From Verrucomicrobiota bacterium (GTDB taxonomy: Bacteria; Verrucomicrobiota; Verrucomicrobiia; Chthoniobacterales; Xiphinematobacteraceae), in NCBI GenBank assembly GCA_023269545.1, contig JAHFTB010000005.1, positions 59,166 through 123,165 of the forward strand: a stretch of DNA of 64,000 nucleotides. Direction: 5' to 3'. A program made the translations under genes and the position numbers. Positions within the stretch are counted from its first letter, which is position 1, and each line of letters starts with the position of its first letter. Below are positions 41,164-51,387 of the stretch, one piece after another. A model generated the notes under the pieces. That model saw only the letters and a program-made list of their open reading frames with translations. It had not been told where the DNA came from and searched no databases.

Positions 41164-44100
41164 GTGGCTAACGATCGCCCAATTATTCGCATTAAGGGAG
41201 CTAGACAGCACAACCTTAAAAATCTTGATATCGAGATTCCACGCAATCGCTTTGTGATTATTACCGGCATGAGTGGCTCGGGAAAATCTTCATTGGCCTT
41301 TGACACATTATATGCGGAGGGACAACGGAAATATGTGGAAAGCTTGTCCACATATGCCAGGCAATTTCTCGACCAAATGCAAAAGCCGGATGTGGATGTG
41401 ATTGAAGGGCTTTCCCCGGCGATCGCAATTGAGCAGCGAACGGCTACTGCAAGTCCACGTTCCACCATTGCCACAACCACTGAGATATACGATTATTTGC
41501 GCCTTTTATACGCTGCAGTCGGCTTGCCGCACGATCCCAAAACGGGCGAGCCTGTTGTTCGCCAAACACCACAGCAAATTACCGATGAAATTCTTTCTTG
41601 GGAAGAAGGAACGCGAGTCATTTTGCTTGCTCCTCTCGTTCGACAAGAAATGGGAGAATTGAGAGATGTGATTGAAAAGGCACGTCGAGAAGGGTTTGTC
41701 CGTTTACGAATTAATGGCGAAATGATCGAACTCGGGTCCGACTCCATCTGTCTGACGCGCATACATCGGCACGATATTGATATTGTAGTGGATCGACTTA
41801 TAGTTAAGAAAGATATTCGACAACGTTTGGCGGATTCTGTGGAAACGGCCTTGCGACAGGGAGGCAATATTCTCAGCGTGTTGCGTCAGCCTGTTTCTTC
41901 AACAGATTGGGTCGAACATCGATTTTCCACCTACTATTCAAATCCGAATACTGGATTTATGATGCCGAGGCTTACACCGAAGCATTTTTCTTTTAATAGT
42001 CATTTAGGGGCTTGTTCCAGTTGTCATGGTATCGGATCAGAAACATTTTTTGACCCCGAGCTTATGGTGGATGCTACGAAAACCTTAAATGAAGGTGCGA
42101 TCAAGGTCTGGCGTACGAGTCATCAAAAGATGAAACACTATTATGCTTCCTTGCTGGATCAATTGGTCAATGAGTGTGGTGTTTTGCGGGATCAAGTGTT
42201 CGAGGATCTTCCTTCCTCTTTCCGACAGGCGCTTTTTTATGGAACGAAAGTTGTGCAATTGTCGTCGGGAAAAGTCAAAATATCCGAGAACGACTCATGT
42301 AAAGAATCCAGGGCTGAAAAAAGCCGCGAATTGTCTCCGGGATCCTGGGCAGGGATTGTGCCTCAAATGGAACGGCTGTTTGCAGATAGCGAAAGTGAAA
42401 TTACCAAAAATCGCTTACGTATGTTTATGTCCAAACGCATGTGCCAAGTCTGCAAGGGTGCTCGGCTGCGGGAGGAAATTTTGGCTGTCACGATTGAATC
42501 CACTTCTGATCAGCAATTAAATATTCATCAGTTTTGTCAGATGACAATCGAACAGTGTCGAAAGTGGATGGACTCTATTCGGTTGGAAAAGGCACAACAT
42601 CAGATTGTTAAGGATATTTTTCCGGAGATCTTGCATCGCACTGATTTTCTTCTCCAGGTGGGCTTGGGTTATTTGACTCTGAACCGGGAAAGCGGGACGC
42701 TTTCTGGCGGTGAGGCGCAGCGTATTCGTCTGGCAACCCAAATAGGTTCCGGACTTTCGGGTGTCCTTTACGTCCTCGACGAACCTAGTGTTGGTCTCCA
42801 TCAGCGTGATAATGCGCAACTTATTAAGACTTTACGTAATCTTCGTGATCTTGGGAATTCTGTGATTGTGGTGGAACATGATGAGGACACGATTCGTGCC
42901 GGAGATTATATCTTAGATCTCGGACCGGGGGCGGGTCCTCGTGGCGGACACCTTGTCGCTGAAGGATCTCTCGAAAAAGTTTTACAGAGTGAGGAATCGC
43001 TTACGGCTCAATATCTGAATGGTCGTCTGCGCATACCGATTCCAAAGGTCCGCGTCAGTCCACGCAAAACACAAGCAATCGAAGAAAGAGGTGAAGGTTG
43101 GCTAACCGTTGTTGAAGCAAGAGAAAACAATCTGAAAAATATTACTGTCGCTTTTCCTATTGGTTGTTTTACCTGTGTCACCGGTATTTCCGGAAGTGGT
43201 AAATCCACGCTAGTAAATGATATTCTATATACCGCTCTTGCTCGGGATCTGAATGGTGCGCGGGCAAGGCCAGGCGCCCACACTAAAATCAGCGGCATAC
43301 AGCAGTTGGATAAGGTGATTATTATTGATCAAAGTCCACTCGGCCGGACCCCTCGTTCCAATCCTGCCACTTACAGTGGAATCCTCAGTGCCGTTCGCGA
43401 GCTTTTTTGTGAACTACCAGCGGCTCGGATCCGCGGCTACGATGCAGGCAGATTTTCTTTTAATATCAAAGGGGGCCGTTGCGAACACTGTCAGGGAGCG
43501 GGCGTGATTCGAATTGAAATGCACTTCTTAGCGGATGTTTATGCGGAGTGTGAGGTTTGCCATGGAAAACGCTACAATCGTGAAACCCTGGAAATCACCT
43601 ATAAAGGAAAGAACATCTCTGATATACTCGATCTGACTGTGGATGATGCGGCTCGTTTTTTCCGGAGTATTCCTATTATTTCGGATAAATTAGCATCCTT
43701 ACAGGATGTCGGATTAGGCTATGTCTCCCTTGGCCAATCGGCAGCCACCCTATCGGGGGGTGAGGCTCAACGCGTCAAATTGGCATCCGAACTTGCAAAG
43801 AAAGCTACTGGAAGAACAATTTATATCTTAGACGAACCGACGACGGGTCTACATTTTTCGGATATCCATAAGCTCCTTGATGTTCTTATTAAACTGCGCG
43901 ATGCGAGTAACACTCTGATTGTCATCGAACATAATTTGGAGGTTATTAAGTGTGCGGATTGGGTCATCGATCTTGGCCCGGAGGGGGGAGAGGCAGGGGG
44001 ATTCGTAGTGGCGGAGGGAACTCCCGAAGAAGTAGCTCGTCATCCGAAGAGTTATACCGGACATTATTTACAAAAGGTGTTGTCGTACAAGGATCACTGA
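41164..44100 (+). CDS. uvrA: Excinuclease ABC subunit A
   Basis: UvrA, the damage-recognition ATPase of nucleotide excision repair. Two ABC modules are visible: Walker A GMSGSGKSSLAFDTLY and GISGSGKSTLVNDILY, signatures TLSGGEAQRIRLATQIG and TLSGGEAQRVKLASELA, Walker B YVLDEPSVGLHQRDN and YILDEPTTGLHFSD. Zinc-finger cysteine pairs occur as CSSCHG, CQVCKG, CEHCQG and CEVCHG. The frame is open from a TTG at 41122 (992 residues); I prefer the GTG at 41164 (978 residues) because the conserved part begins soon after, but no clear ribosome site decides between them. Confidence 0.95.
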   Translation: MANDRPIIRIKGARQHNLKNLDIEIPRNRFVIITGMSGSGKSSLAFDTLYAEGQRKYVESLSTYARQFLDQMQKPDVDVIEGLSPAIAIEQRTATASPRSTIATTTEIYDYLRLLYAAVGLPHDPKTGEPVVRQTPQQITDEILSWEEGTRVILLAPLVRQEMGELRDVIEKARREGFVRLRINGEMIELGSDSICLTRIHRHDIDIVVDRLIVKKDIRQRLADSVETALRQGGNILSVLRQPVSSTDWVEHRFSTYYSNPNTGFMMPRLTPKHFSFNSHLGACSSCHGIGSETFFDPELMVDATKTLNEGAIKVWRTSHQKMKHYYASLLDQLVNECGVLRDQVFEDLPSSFRQALFYGTKVVQLSSGKVKISENDSCKESRAEKSRELSPGSWAGIVPQMERLFADSESEITKNRLRMFMSKRMCQVCKGARLREEILAVTIESTSDQQLNIHQFCQMTIEQCRKWMDSIRLEKAQHQIVKDIFPEILHRTDFLLQVGLGYLTLNRESGTLSGGEAQRIRLATQIGSGLSGVLYVLDEPSVGLHQRDNAQLIKTLRNLRDLGNSVIVVEHDEDTIRAGDYILDLGPGAGPRGGHLVAEGSLEKVLQSEESLTAQYLNGRLRIPIPKVRVSPRKTQAIEERGEGWLTVVEARENNLKNITVAFPIGCFTCVTGISGSGKSTLVNDILYTALARDLNGARARPGAHTKISGIQQLDKVIIIDQSPLGRTPRSNPATYSGILSAVRELFCELPAARIRGYDAGRFSFNIKGGRCEHCQGAGVIRIEMHFLADVYAECEVCHGKRYNRETLEITYKGKNISDILDLTVDDAARFFRSIPIISDKLASLQDVGLGYVSLGQSAATLSGGEAQRVKLASELAKKATGRTIYILDEPTTGLHFSDIHKLLDVLIKLRDASNTLIVIEHNLEVIKCADWVIDLGPEGGEAGGFVVAEGTPEEVARHPKSYTGHYLQKVLSYKDH

Positions 44101-44140
44101 TCAGAAATCATATGAACTGTATTGTACACATAACAGCCCT

Positions 44141-46612
44141 ATGAGGTGTAAATTATCAGATGCGAGCTCCTGCTCATTGAAACTGTCCAAGAACTGGGCC
44201 TTCTTAAGGAGAACATTTCTTTATTCATTCAGTTTTTTGGTTTTGTTGAGAGGGGATATTTGCCATGCTAGAGATAGTATAGATGAAGCATTGCAAGCTC
44301 GTGCGCAGGGGTTGCCTCAAGTGACGATTGCAAAACTTGCCAATCTTCTTGCGAATCCTTCCTTGGATTCTTTCCAAAAAGTACGTATTTTGCGTGAACT
44401 AGGTCAAACATACTTCGAAGCAGGACGATTAGTGGATGCTCTCCATATCCTTCGCAATCCAGCCCTGTCTTTCGATGCTGCTGCGCGTTTTTGGTTAGCT
44501 CAATCCTTTGCTGCCCAGGGAGAATTTTCGGAAGCTCTTCCTCTTTATAAAGAGGGACTTACCGATGCGCACTTGCGGCCCTATGCTGCTTTGGGAAGAG
44601 TCCGTATGCTACGAGCTTTGGGGAAGTATACGGAAGCGCTTGGGGCTTTGGAAAATATACCGCCGGATAGCCCTGTTGCGAGCCGCGCTATTTTAGAGCA
44701 TGTAAATATTCTATTGGATATCAATAGGATAAAAGCAGCGGAGGCCATTTTAAAATTGAATCCACAGACTGCTTCTTCCTCATGGGGGCGTTATCTTGCA
44801 GCCAGAGTGGCCATGTTAGAAAAACGATGGAGTCTGGCCACGGCTCTTTTAGTGGATATTCAGCCGACGGATAATGAACTGATTCAAGATGTTCTCCTTG
44901 CTCGAGCGGAATGTCTGATCCGGACCGGCGACCTGTCTTCCGCAGAGAACATATTGTCAAAGTTTATTCAAGAATACCCGCAACATTTTGCTTTACCTAT
45001 CGTTTTTGCGAAACTCGATGAAATTTACGCTCGAGAGAACAGTCCTTCCGGTGGCGATCTGCGTCGTTGGGCGGAAAATGCGGATTCTCCATTCCGAGCA
45101 GGTTATGCTTGGTTTTATTATGCCCGCAATAATTTACGAATTAACAGTACTGATAGCGCCATCAGCCTCTTTCGTAAATTTATCTGTGACATGCCGTTCC
45201 ATCCTCTTGTAAATACCGCCCGAACTGAAGTTGCCCAACAATATCTTCGTACTCATAGACCTCAAGAGGCGCTGGATGTTCTTTCCAAATTTCAATCCCA
45301 TTCGCCAGGAGCAACAGAAATTGCAGAAAATGTTGATTTTTTGCGAGGCAGTGCGTTATTTGCCTTAAGTCGATATGCGGAAGCGGCGGACGCCTTTTTA
45401 AGCGCGGCGCATCAAGACCCTTCTCCACGAAGGGAAACTGCTCTTTACAATGCGGCCCTTTCTTATCTGCTGAGCAATCACCATTCCGTAATCACTCACC
45501 CAGCTCAGCAGGAGCTCATGCGGTGTTATCCTCAAGGGAGTGCTGTCCGGGAACTCCGCCTTGTGGAAGCCTTGCAAAAAGCAAAACAAAGGACTCCCGA
45601 TGCTGGCGAGGTACTGGATGCTATTGCGGATGTCTCTCCACGTGCGCGTCTGGCATTAGCTGAACTACGGTTTGCTGCTAATGATTTGAAGGGTGCTTCT
45701 GATCAATGGCTTCAGCTGAATCATACCTCCGAAACACGTGCCGACCGTGCAGCTTACTTGGCTATTTTTTTAGTCGATCACGGGACTGAAGACGGGGACG
45801 AGCGAGTCATTCGACTGGCACGAGATTTTTTAGATGCTTATCCTCACTCGCCCTTCAAACCCGAGGTACGTATGAAGCTCGGCGAGGTTTTCTTTCGGCG
45901 GGGAAATTATTTGGGAGCTCGTATTCAATTTGAGAGTTTCGCTCACGAATTTCCGGATTCGCCGATGGCGGAAACCGCTCTCTTTTTTGCTGGGCAAAGT
46001 AGTGTGCGTACTATGGATGCTTCTGCCATTGAAGACGCTATGTTAATTTTTGAAGAAGTAGCGAAAATGGAAGGACCTTTGGCTTTGCGCGCCCGATTGG
46101 AGCAAGCCCGACTTCAGGAAACAGTGGGTCATCCTGATCAAGCTCTTTTGATTTTGGAAAATATTCTCGCATCGAAAAGTGACGACGATATTCGGTTTGA
46201 AGCTCTTATGATGCAAGGCAATATCCGTTTTGGTCAGGGACTGGTTGCTTCGGAAAATTATGCTCATGCTATCAAATCATGGCAGCAAATTAGTTCTGCC
46301 CCTGCCGTGACCTTACCTTGGAAGAATCAAGCTCTTACTAAAATCGGTGCGGCATATCAAAAATTAGGCGATACCGACCATGCGCTCGCCAGTTATTATG
46401 GTGTTTTCAGCGCTCCTCACCCTGCGGATCCCGAATTTTTTTGGTTTTACAAAGCAGGCTTCGATGCGGCAAAACTTTTGGAATCCAAACAACTCTGGAG
46501 TGAAGCTATTAATGTTTATAAACAGCTTGCCGCCATTCCCGGTCCTCGATCCAAAGAGGCTAGGGACCGCATGGAACGTTTGAAACTTGCAAATTTCATC
46601 TTGGACAAATAA
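44141..46612 (+). CDS. Large TPR-repeat protein, probably exported
   Basis: The 823-residue protein has a hydrophobic N-terminal segment (about 27-39, TFLYSFSFLVLLR) preceded by basic residues, which fits a signal peptide, and then a long array of tetratricopeptide-like helices (YFEAGRLVDALHILRNPALS, FEVRMK-like KPEVRMKLGEVFFRRGNYLG, YQKLGDTDHALASYYG). Such proteins often act as periplasmic or outer-membrane assembly scaffolds. The beginning of the frame shares about 17 bases (GAACTGRGCCTTCTTAA) with the region after aspS, so the true start might be downstream of the ATG at 44141. Confidence 0.75.
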   Translation: MRCKLSDASSCSLKLSKNWAFLRRTFLYSFSFLVLLRGDICHARDSIDEALQARAQGLPQVTIAKLANLLANPSLDSFQKVRILRELGQTYFEAGRLVDALHILRNPALSFDAAARFWLAQSFAAQGEFSEALPLYKEGLTDAHLRPYAALGRVRMLRALGKYTEALGALENIPPDSPVASRAILEHVNILLDINRIKAAEAILKLNPQTASSSWGRYLAARVAMLEKRWSLATALLVDIQPTDNELIQDVLLARAECLIRTGDLSSAENILSKFIQEYPQHFALPIVFAKLDEIYARENSPSGGDLRRWAENADSPFRAGYAWFYYARNNLRINSTDSAISLFRKFICDMPFHPLVNTARTEVAQQYLRTHRPQEALDVLSKFQSHSPGATEIAENVDFLRGSALFALSRYAEAADAFLSAAHQDPSPRRETALYNAALSYLLSNHHSVITHPAQQELMRCYPQGSAVRELRLVEALQKAKQRTPDAGEVLDAIADVSPRARLALAELRFAANDLKGASDQWLQLNHTSETRADRAAYLAIFLVDHGTEDGDERVIRLARDFLDAYPHSPFKPEVRMKLGEVFFRRGNYLGARIQFESFAHEFPDSPMAETALFFAGQSSVRTMDASAIEDAMLIFEEVAKMEGPLALRARLEQARLQETVGHPDQALLILENILASKSDDDIRFEALMMQGNIRFGQGLVASENYAHAIKSWQQISSAPAVTLPWKNQALTKIGAAYQKLGDTDHALASYYGVFSAPHPADPEFFWFYKAGFDAAKLLESKQLWSEAINVYKQLAAIPGPRSKEARDRMERLKLANFILDK

Positions 46613-46636
46613 GGCCATCTTCTTTCTTTTCTTACC

Positions 46637-47740
46637 ATGGAGCGCACAACAGACTCTGTTCCTCACGTAAAACTTTATATGCCAGGGCCGGTCGAAGTTT
46701 CGGGAAAAACCCTTCGTGCCCTGTCTCAGCCGATGATTGGACACCGCAGCAGCGATTTTGAAAAACTGTACGCTGAAATCCATCCTCCTTTGCAGACTCT
46801 GTTTGGAACCCACCAACCTGTTTTTCTTTCCACCTCCTCCGCCTGGGGAGTCATGGAAGCTGCCATTCGTAATCTGGTGAATAAGAAAGTGTTGAACTGT
46901 ATGTGCGGCGCTTTCTCCGATAAGTGGTTTGAGGTGAGCAAGCATTGCGGTAAAAAAGCTGAAGCCTTGCAAGTGGAGTGGGGCCAACCGATTACTGCAG
47001 AGAGTGTGGAAGCGAAACTCGCCGAAGGCGGATTTGATGCAATCGCCCTGGTACATAATGAAACTTCTTGCGGAGTGAGAAATCCTCTGCACGAGATCGC
47101 GGCCGTTGTCCGTAAGTTCCCGGAAGTTCTTTTCATCGTAGATACTGTTTCTTCGTTTTCCACCGAATCCATTCCTATGGATGAGTGGGGTATCGATGTC
47201 CTCTTAACCGGCAGTCAAAAGGGCCTGGCCCTTCCGCCCGGCCTGGCCATTTTTAGCGTTTCTCAGCGTGCTTTTGAACGAGCTGCCTCTACTCCTGCAC
47301 GGGGATATTACTTCGATTTCCTCGAATTCAAAAAAAATCAGGAACAATACATGACGCCCAGTACCCCTAGCATTCCTCACATTTATGCTTTGCGTTCCAA
47401 ACTCGAAGATATTTTCCAAGAAGGACTCGAAAATCGCTATGCACGTCATCGCCAGTTAAATTCAATGGTCCATGCCTGGGTACGTCGGAATGGCTTTGAA
47501 TTCTTTGCTCCGGAGGGCTATCGTTCTCTTTCTTTGACCTGTGTTGCGAACAACCGAAACATAAACATAGCTGCTTGGGTGAAACACCTCCGAGAAAAGC
47601 ATCACATTGCAATTGATGGAGGGTATGGAAAAATCAAGGGAAAGACATTTCGCGTTTCCAATATGGGCGATGAAACTGAAGACAGTATCGCTCAGCTCCT
47701 CACTATTTTGGACGCTTCATTAAGGGAGATGCGTTCGTAG
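46637..47740 (+). CDS. Class V aminotransferase (alanine-glyoxylate/serine-pyruvate type)
   Basis: The 367-residue PLP enzyme has LYMPGPVEVSGKTLRALSQP and GHRSSDFEKLYAEI at the N-terminus, ALVHNETSCGVRNPL, IVDTVSSFSTESIPMDEWGI and the PLP lysine in LLTGSQKGLALPPGLA. This is the alanine-glyoxylate / serine-pyruvate aminotransferase subgroup, which also includes SerC-replacing phosphoserine or aminophosphonate enzymes. The precise substrate is uncertain. Its 3' end overlaps the convergent ccsA by 38 bases. Confidence 0.85.
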   Translation: MERTTDSVPHVKLYMPGPVEVSGKTLRALSQPMIGHRSSDFEKLYAEIHPPLQTLFGTHQPVFLSTSSAWGVMEAAIRNLVNKKVLNCMCGAFSDKWFEVSKHCGKKAEALQVEWGQPITAESVEAKLAEGGFDAIALVHNETSCGVRNPLHEIAAVVRKFPEVLFIVDTVSSFSTESIPMDEWGIDVLLTGSQKGLALPPGLAIFSVSQRAFERAASTPARGYYFDFLEFKKNQEQYMTPSTPSIPHIYALRSKLEDIFQEGLENRYARHRQLNSMVHAWVRRNGFEFFAPEGYRSLSLTCVANNRNINIAAWVKHLREKHHIAIDGGYGKIKGKTFRVSNMGDETEDSIAQLLTILDASLREMRS

Positions 47741-49340
47741 ATCCGTAGCCTGAAATGTTTCGGGTGATTGCAAAGACGACAAATAGCAGATCTAAGATTA
47801 CTGCTGCGACCACGTATTGAAATCCACCTGTTCCAAATCCATAACTGTGCAATCCTGTTCCCAGTACAAAATTAACACCGTACCAAGCCATGAGAACTGA
47901 AAGAAATCCGAGAACTGCTCCCACGGCCAGTCCCAATCCATTCCATTTTCCGGCGATACGTCCGTGAAGAATGATCAAGTAAGCTAGCAGAGTGATAAGT
48001 GCCCAAGTCTCTTTGGGATCCCAATTCCAAAATCGTCCCCATGAGTAATTTGCCCAGACGCCCCCTAGGATAGTTCCACATGCAAGTAAGAGAACACCTA
48101 CTTGTAGGACGCGATAAATATAGTTGTAGAGAAGATGCGGGACCGGTTGACGGAATGTGATTTTTCCGAGAGCAATGTGGGCCACACCCATTGCCAGAGC
48201 AAATGCCGCATAACTGAGAGTAATAGTGAGCACATGAATGGTGAGCCAAAAATTGCTCTGTAATACTGCGGTGAGGGGATGAATAGAGTGGCTAAGGATG
48301 AGTGGCTGGCTATCAGCAAGGATGAGAGAGGCTGTGGCTACAGGGATAGCTCCGGCAAGAAAAAAACGACTTCGATAACGAGATTCAAAAATCAGAGCAA
48401 AAAGAATCGTTCCAAAGGCAACCCAAACAATCGATTCATACATATTTGTGACCGGCGGACGGTCAGCGACGAAGATGCGACAAGCAAATCCGGTGATTTG
48501 AAAGAAAAGACCAACAAGGGTTAAAATCCAAGCACAGGGATAATTATAATTGCGGGAGGGAAAAAGGAACAGCATCAGGCCGGCGAGCAAATACAAAATC
48601 CAGGCCCAGCGAAAAGGATGTACTTTTTGATAGAGAAGTTCCCACCAAATTTTAGACATTCCAGCCTGATAGTAAGCAGGCGCATTTTTTGTCAGGGAGC
48701 TTTTGAGGGATGTAAGGGAAGCGCGAAATGCGTTAGCATCTGCTGATGAATAGGCGGTCCGTAAATTTTTAAGACGAGGATCGTCAGGAGGGAGGGCATT
48801 CCATGTAGCATGGTCGCCGGCCGGATGAGGAACTATGCGGACGAGGGAGCCATCTGTAAGTGTAGCCAAAAGCATCATGCGAGAAGCCACATCGGCTGCG
48901 GCTTTGGCTGTGGTGGAGAGTTTTGCTTCGGAACTGTTTTCTTGAGCTTCTCGGGCTTCCAAAATTTGCAGCTGCAGACTTGGAGTATCGCGTAGGGTTT
49001 CAAAAGAAAAATGATTCTGGTTTGCTGGTAATCCGCAAATATTCTTAAGTTGCTTGTCCTTGACCAATATGAGGGGGATTTGTTGCCATTCGCGTGGGGA
49101 CAACCAAAGGGTGGCGACTATCTCCATGGCTGTGAAGGAAGTGTGTTTCACTGTCAGCGAAGAAGTGCCGGAAACAGCGAGCAGAAATTCCTGGGCAAAA
49201 ACAAGAAATGGCTTTTTGCGTCCTTGATCCTGAATGGGCAGTGATTCGAGAGGACCAAGGGGCAGGGAAGTTTGAATGTGGATGGCCGCTCGGCAAGGAA
49301 AAGCTAAACTCAGGAGGAGGATGAGGATCCGAAAAATCAT
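47703..49340 (-). CDS. ccsA: Cytochrome c biogenesis protein CcsA/ResC
   Basis: The protein of about 545 residues has an N-terminal signal-like helix (MIFRILILLLSLAFPCRAAI), a periplasmic part of about 240 residues, and a C-terminal multi-helix membrane domain with the heme-handling WWD-like motif GGVWANYSWGRFWNWDPKET and conserved His residues (YGFG, HVLTITLSYAAFALAMGV). With ResB it forms the system II haem lyase. The start at 49340 overlaps the resB stop as ATGA. The long N-terminal periplasmic domain before the CcsA core is unusual for the family and may serve another function. Confidence 0.88.
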   Translation of the reverse strand: MIFRILILLLSLAFPCRAAIHIQTSLPLGPLESLPIQDQGRKKPFLVFAQEFLLAVSGTSSLTVKHTSFTAMEIVATLWLSPREWQQIPLILVKDKQLKNICGLPANQNHFSFETLRDTPSLQLQILEAREAQENSSEAKLSTTAKAAADVASRMMLLATLTDGSLVRIVPHPAGDHATWNALPPDDPRLKNLRTAYSSADANAFRASLTSLKSSLTKNAPAYYQAGMSKIWWELLYQKVHPFRWAWILYLLAGLMLFLFPSRNYNYPCAWILTLVGLFFQITGFACRIFVADRPPVTNMYESIVWVAFGTILFALIFESRYRSRFFLAGAIPVATASLILADSQPLILSHSIHPLTAVLQSNFWLTIHVLTITLSYAAFALAMGVAHIALGKITFRQPVPHLLYNYIYRVLQVGVLLLACGTILGGVWANYSWGRFWNWDPKETWALITLLAYLIILHGRIAGKWNGLGLAVGAVLGFLSVLMAWYGVNFVLGTGLHSYGFGTGGFQYVVAAVILDLLFVVFAITRNISGYGSTNASPLMKRPK

Positions 49341-51214
49341 GACCGTTTTGGAGTAAAATAGAACATAATAGCAATACCGGCGCAGATACCGAGTGATCCC
49401 ACCCATTTGAAGAACCATCCCGGATCATAAAGCACCTGGAGAGTGGTTTCCCGGAGGTCAGCGGGATTCCATTGAGCCTGGGAGAATTTATAGTTTAAAC
49501 CAGTGATGATTGCCCACCAACCGCCTGGAAAGCTTGCAGGCTGATTCATTTTGGCGATCGACTCCTTGTGAGTGCCTGCATTCTGAAAGCTGAGTGTGGA
49601 GATATAGTTGGAAGGAGTATTCGTTCCTTCGTAGCGGGGTACTTCGAAGTGGTTGAGTCGAATACTGAAAGGAAGGGGCTGGATTTCAAATCCATAGGTT
49701 AGCCGGACAAACCCATCCCGGTGAAAAAGGGTGGTTACTGCGCCCGGCCCCACCCATTCGGGAGGACCGCAGGTACCGTCCGGACTTTGAAGAAAAGCCC
49801 GAAATCCTGTCACGCCAAGTCCATGAAGGGAAGGGCTCAGTCGAGAGGTCAAGGAAGCTGAAGGTAGAAAATCTAAGAGTTTTGCTTTCCAGTCCGCCCA
49901 ATCAGTGGCAAATGAGGAGCCTTTCGCTAGCTTGCCACTAGCGTAGACCACCCCGCCTCGGCTGAGTTGATATTGTAAAGAATTTTGCGAATCAGTGTGA
50001 TTGGGCGCTATCTCTAATAGCGGATTTTGGGTTCCATCGTGGGCCGGACCTACCATACGAACTAGTATGGCGGGATTCCGCGGTAAGGAGGAAAGCGAGA
50101 TAGGCCGTCCGGCCCGCATTTCAAAATCTGGCCAAAAGGCATCTAAGTAAAGAGTGGCGGAACCAATTCGTACTGAATGACCAAGGAGCTGAGAAACTTG
50201 CAGAGTTTGCGATTTATGGGCAGGGTCTGTAAGAGTAAAGAGGGTTCCTTCAGGATTAAGTTCGATGAGATAACCGGTATTGCCTTTTGGCGCTTGAATA
50301 ACGGGAGGATGGTGGCTGAAGACGATTCGAGTTTCAGAAATAATACGAGGATGACGCTCTGGGAGCTGGGGCAGAAGCCGAATCCGGGCTAAACCAAAGA
50401 AACCGTTCTGAGCATTCTCGGAGTTTAATAGAAATGGAATGCGTATGGGTTCCGGTGACACGGAACTGGATAATTCCAATAGAATGCCAGGGGGAGCCCC
50501 TGGAATAGCCGAAGCTATGAGTTCCGGTTCGTTGCGCAACTTAGTGCTCATGGTATCTGCCACAATGGTAAGCGGGCTGCCGGGTACGGAGAAATGACGA
50601 AGATGATTCGGAGAGGGAGGAGTCACCTCCGGGTCAAAGGCCCTACGGTATACACGGCCATCCAGTGGGCTTTCGACCTGAATGGCGTTACGATTTGTGA
50701 TGACTCGGCTAGCAGGGCCTGTATCCGTACGAAGAATGACGTTGCCTTCAAATCCCCAGGCGGAACCGATCAGAGCTCCGATGAGCAGAGTGATGATACC
50801 GTAATGAGTGATGACGAATCCCAAATGCTTTCGCTGCCAAGGCCAGCGTGTGAGGGTAACCGAAAAGAGGTTCACGCACAGGAGTGCGAGCCAAAAAATA
50901 AACCAAGGGGCTTTATAAATAGTGGCTTGGGCAATTTTGGTATTAAAGTTTGCCTCAGTGAAGGTTGCAATGGCACAGGCAATTGCCAAAATCGCCAGCA
51001 AGAGGATGGCTAATTTTAAAGAACCTAGAACATGAACGATTTGCCACAAGGTAGATTGATTCCTGCGCTCTTCGACCAGTCGGTGGTGGAGTGTATCAGC
51101 AGAGAGAGGGCTCTCAGAAGTGGTGGTGCAAGCGGATTTCAATGAATCAAACGAAGGCGGACAAATGGAGAGGATAAAACAAATGGGGAGAATAAAACAA
51201 ACGAAGAATGGCAA
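49337..51214 (-). CDS. resB: Cytochrome c biogenesis protein ResB
   Basis: The 625-residue protein has three membrane helices near the N-terminus (LGSLKLAILLLAILAIACAI, FIFWLALLCVNLFSVTLTRW, HYGIITLLIGALIGSAWGFE), a large periplasmic domain, and a last helix near the end (WVGSLGICAGIAIMFYFT), the ResB/Ccs1 topology. It partners CcsA in moving and attaching haem to apocytochrome c. The N-terminal 50 residues before the first helix are poorly conserved, so translation may start further in. Followed directly by ccsA. Confidence 0.87.
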   Translation of the reverse strand: MPFFVCFILPICFILSICPPSFDSLKSACTTTSESPLSADTLHHRLVEERRNQSTLWQIVHVLGSLKLAILLLAILAIACAIATFTEANFNTKIAQATIYKAPWFIFWLALLCVNLFSVTLTRWPWQRKHLGFVITHYGIITLLIGALIGSAWGFEGNVILRTDTGPASRVITNRNAIQVESPLDGRVYRRAFDPEVTPPSPNHLRHFSVPGSPLTIVADTMSTKLRNEPELIASAIPGAPPGILLELSSSVSPEPIRIPFLLNSENAQNGFFGLARIRLLPQLPERHPRIISETRIVFSHHPPVIQAPKGNTGYLIELNPEGTLFTLTDPAHKSQTLQVSQLLGHSVRIGSATLYLDAFWPDFEMRAGRPISLSSLPRNPAILVRMVGPAHDGTQNPLLEIAPNHTDSQNSLQYQLSRGGVVYASGKLAKGSSFATDWADWKAKLLDFLPSASLTSRLSPSLHGLGVTGFRAFLQSPDGTCGPPEWVGPGAVTTLFHRDGFVRLTYGFEIQPLPFSIRLNHFEVPRYEGTNTPSNYISTLSFQNAGTHKESIAKMNQPASFPGGWWAIITGLNYKFSQAQWNPADLRETTLQVLYDPGWFFKWVGSLGICAGIAIMFYFTPKRS

Positions 51215-51269
51215 AGAAACGGAGTTTCAAGGGAGTGATGGGGGTCAACGATTTTGAGTTTAAGGCCAT

Positions 51270-51341
51270 TATAGCGAATCCCGTATAAAAATGAGTTCGA
51301 ATTTACCATTATTTTTGCTCCCCATTTTGGTTTCGGGTAAG
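51270..51341. repeat. Inverted-repeat element A, copy 4 (left part only)
   Basis: TATAGCGAATCCCGTATAAA and about 50 further bases match the left half of element A (ATGAGTTCGAATTTACCATT compares with the other copies). The right inverted repeat is missing, so this is a truncated copy. Confidence 0.6.
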
Positions 51342-51387
51342 AAAATTACCTCAAACTTGACAAGGCAGATGCCTCCGTTGCCTGACT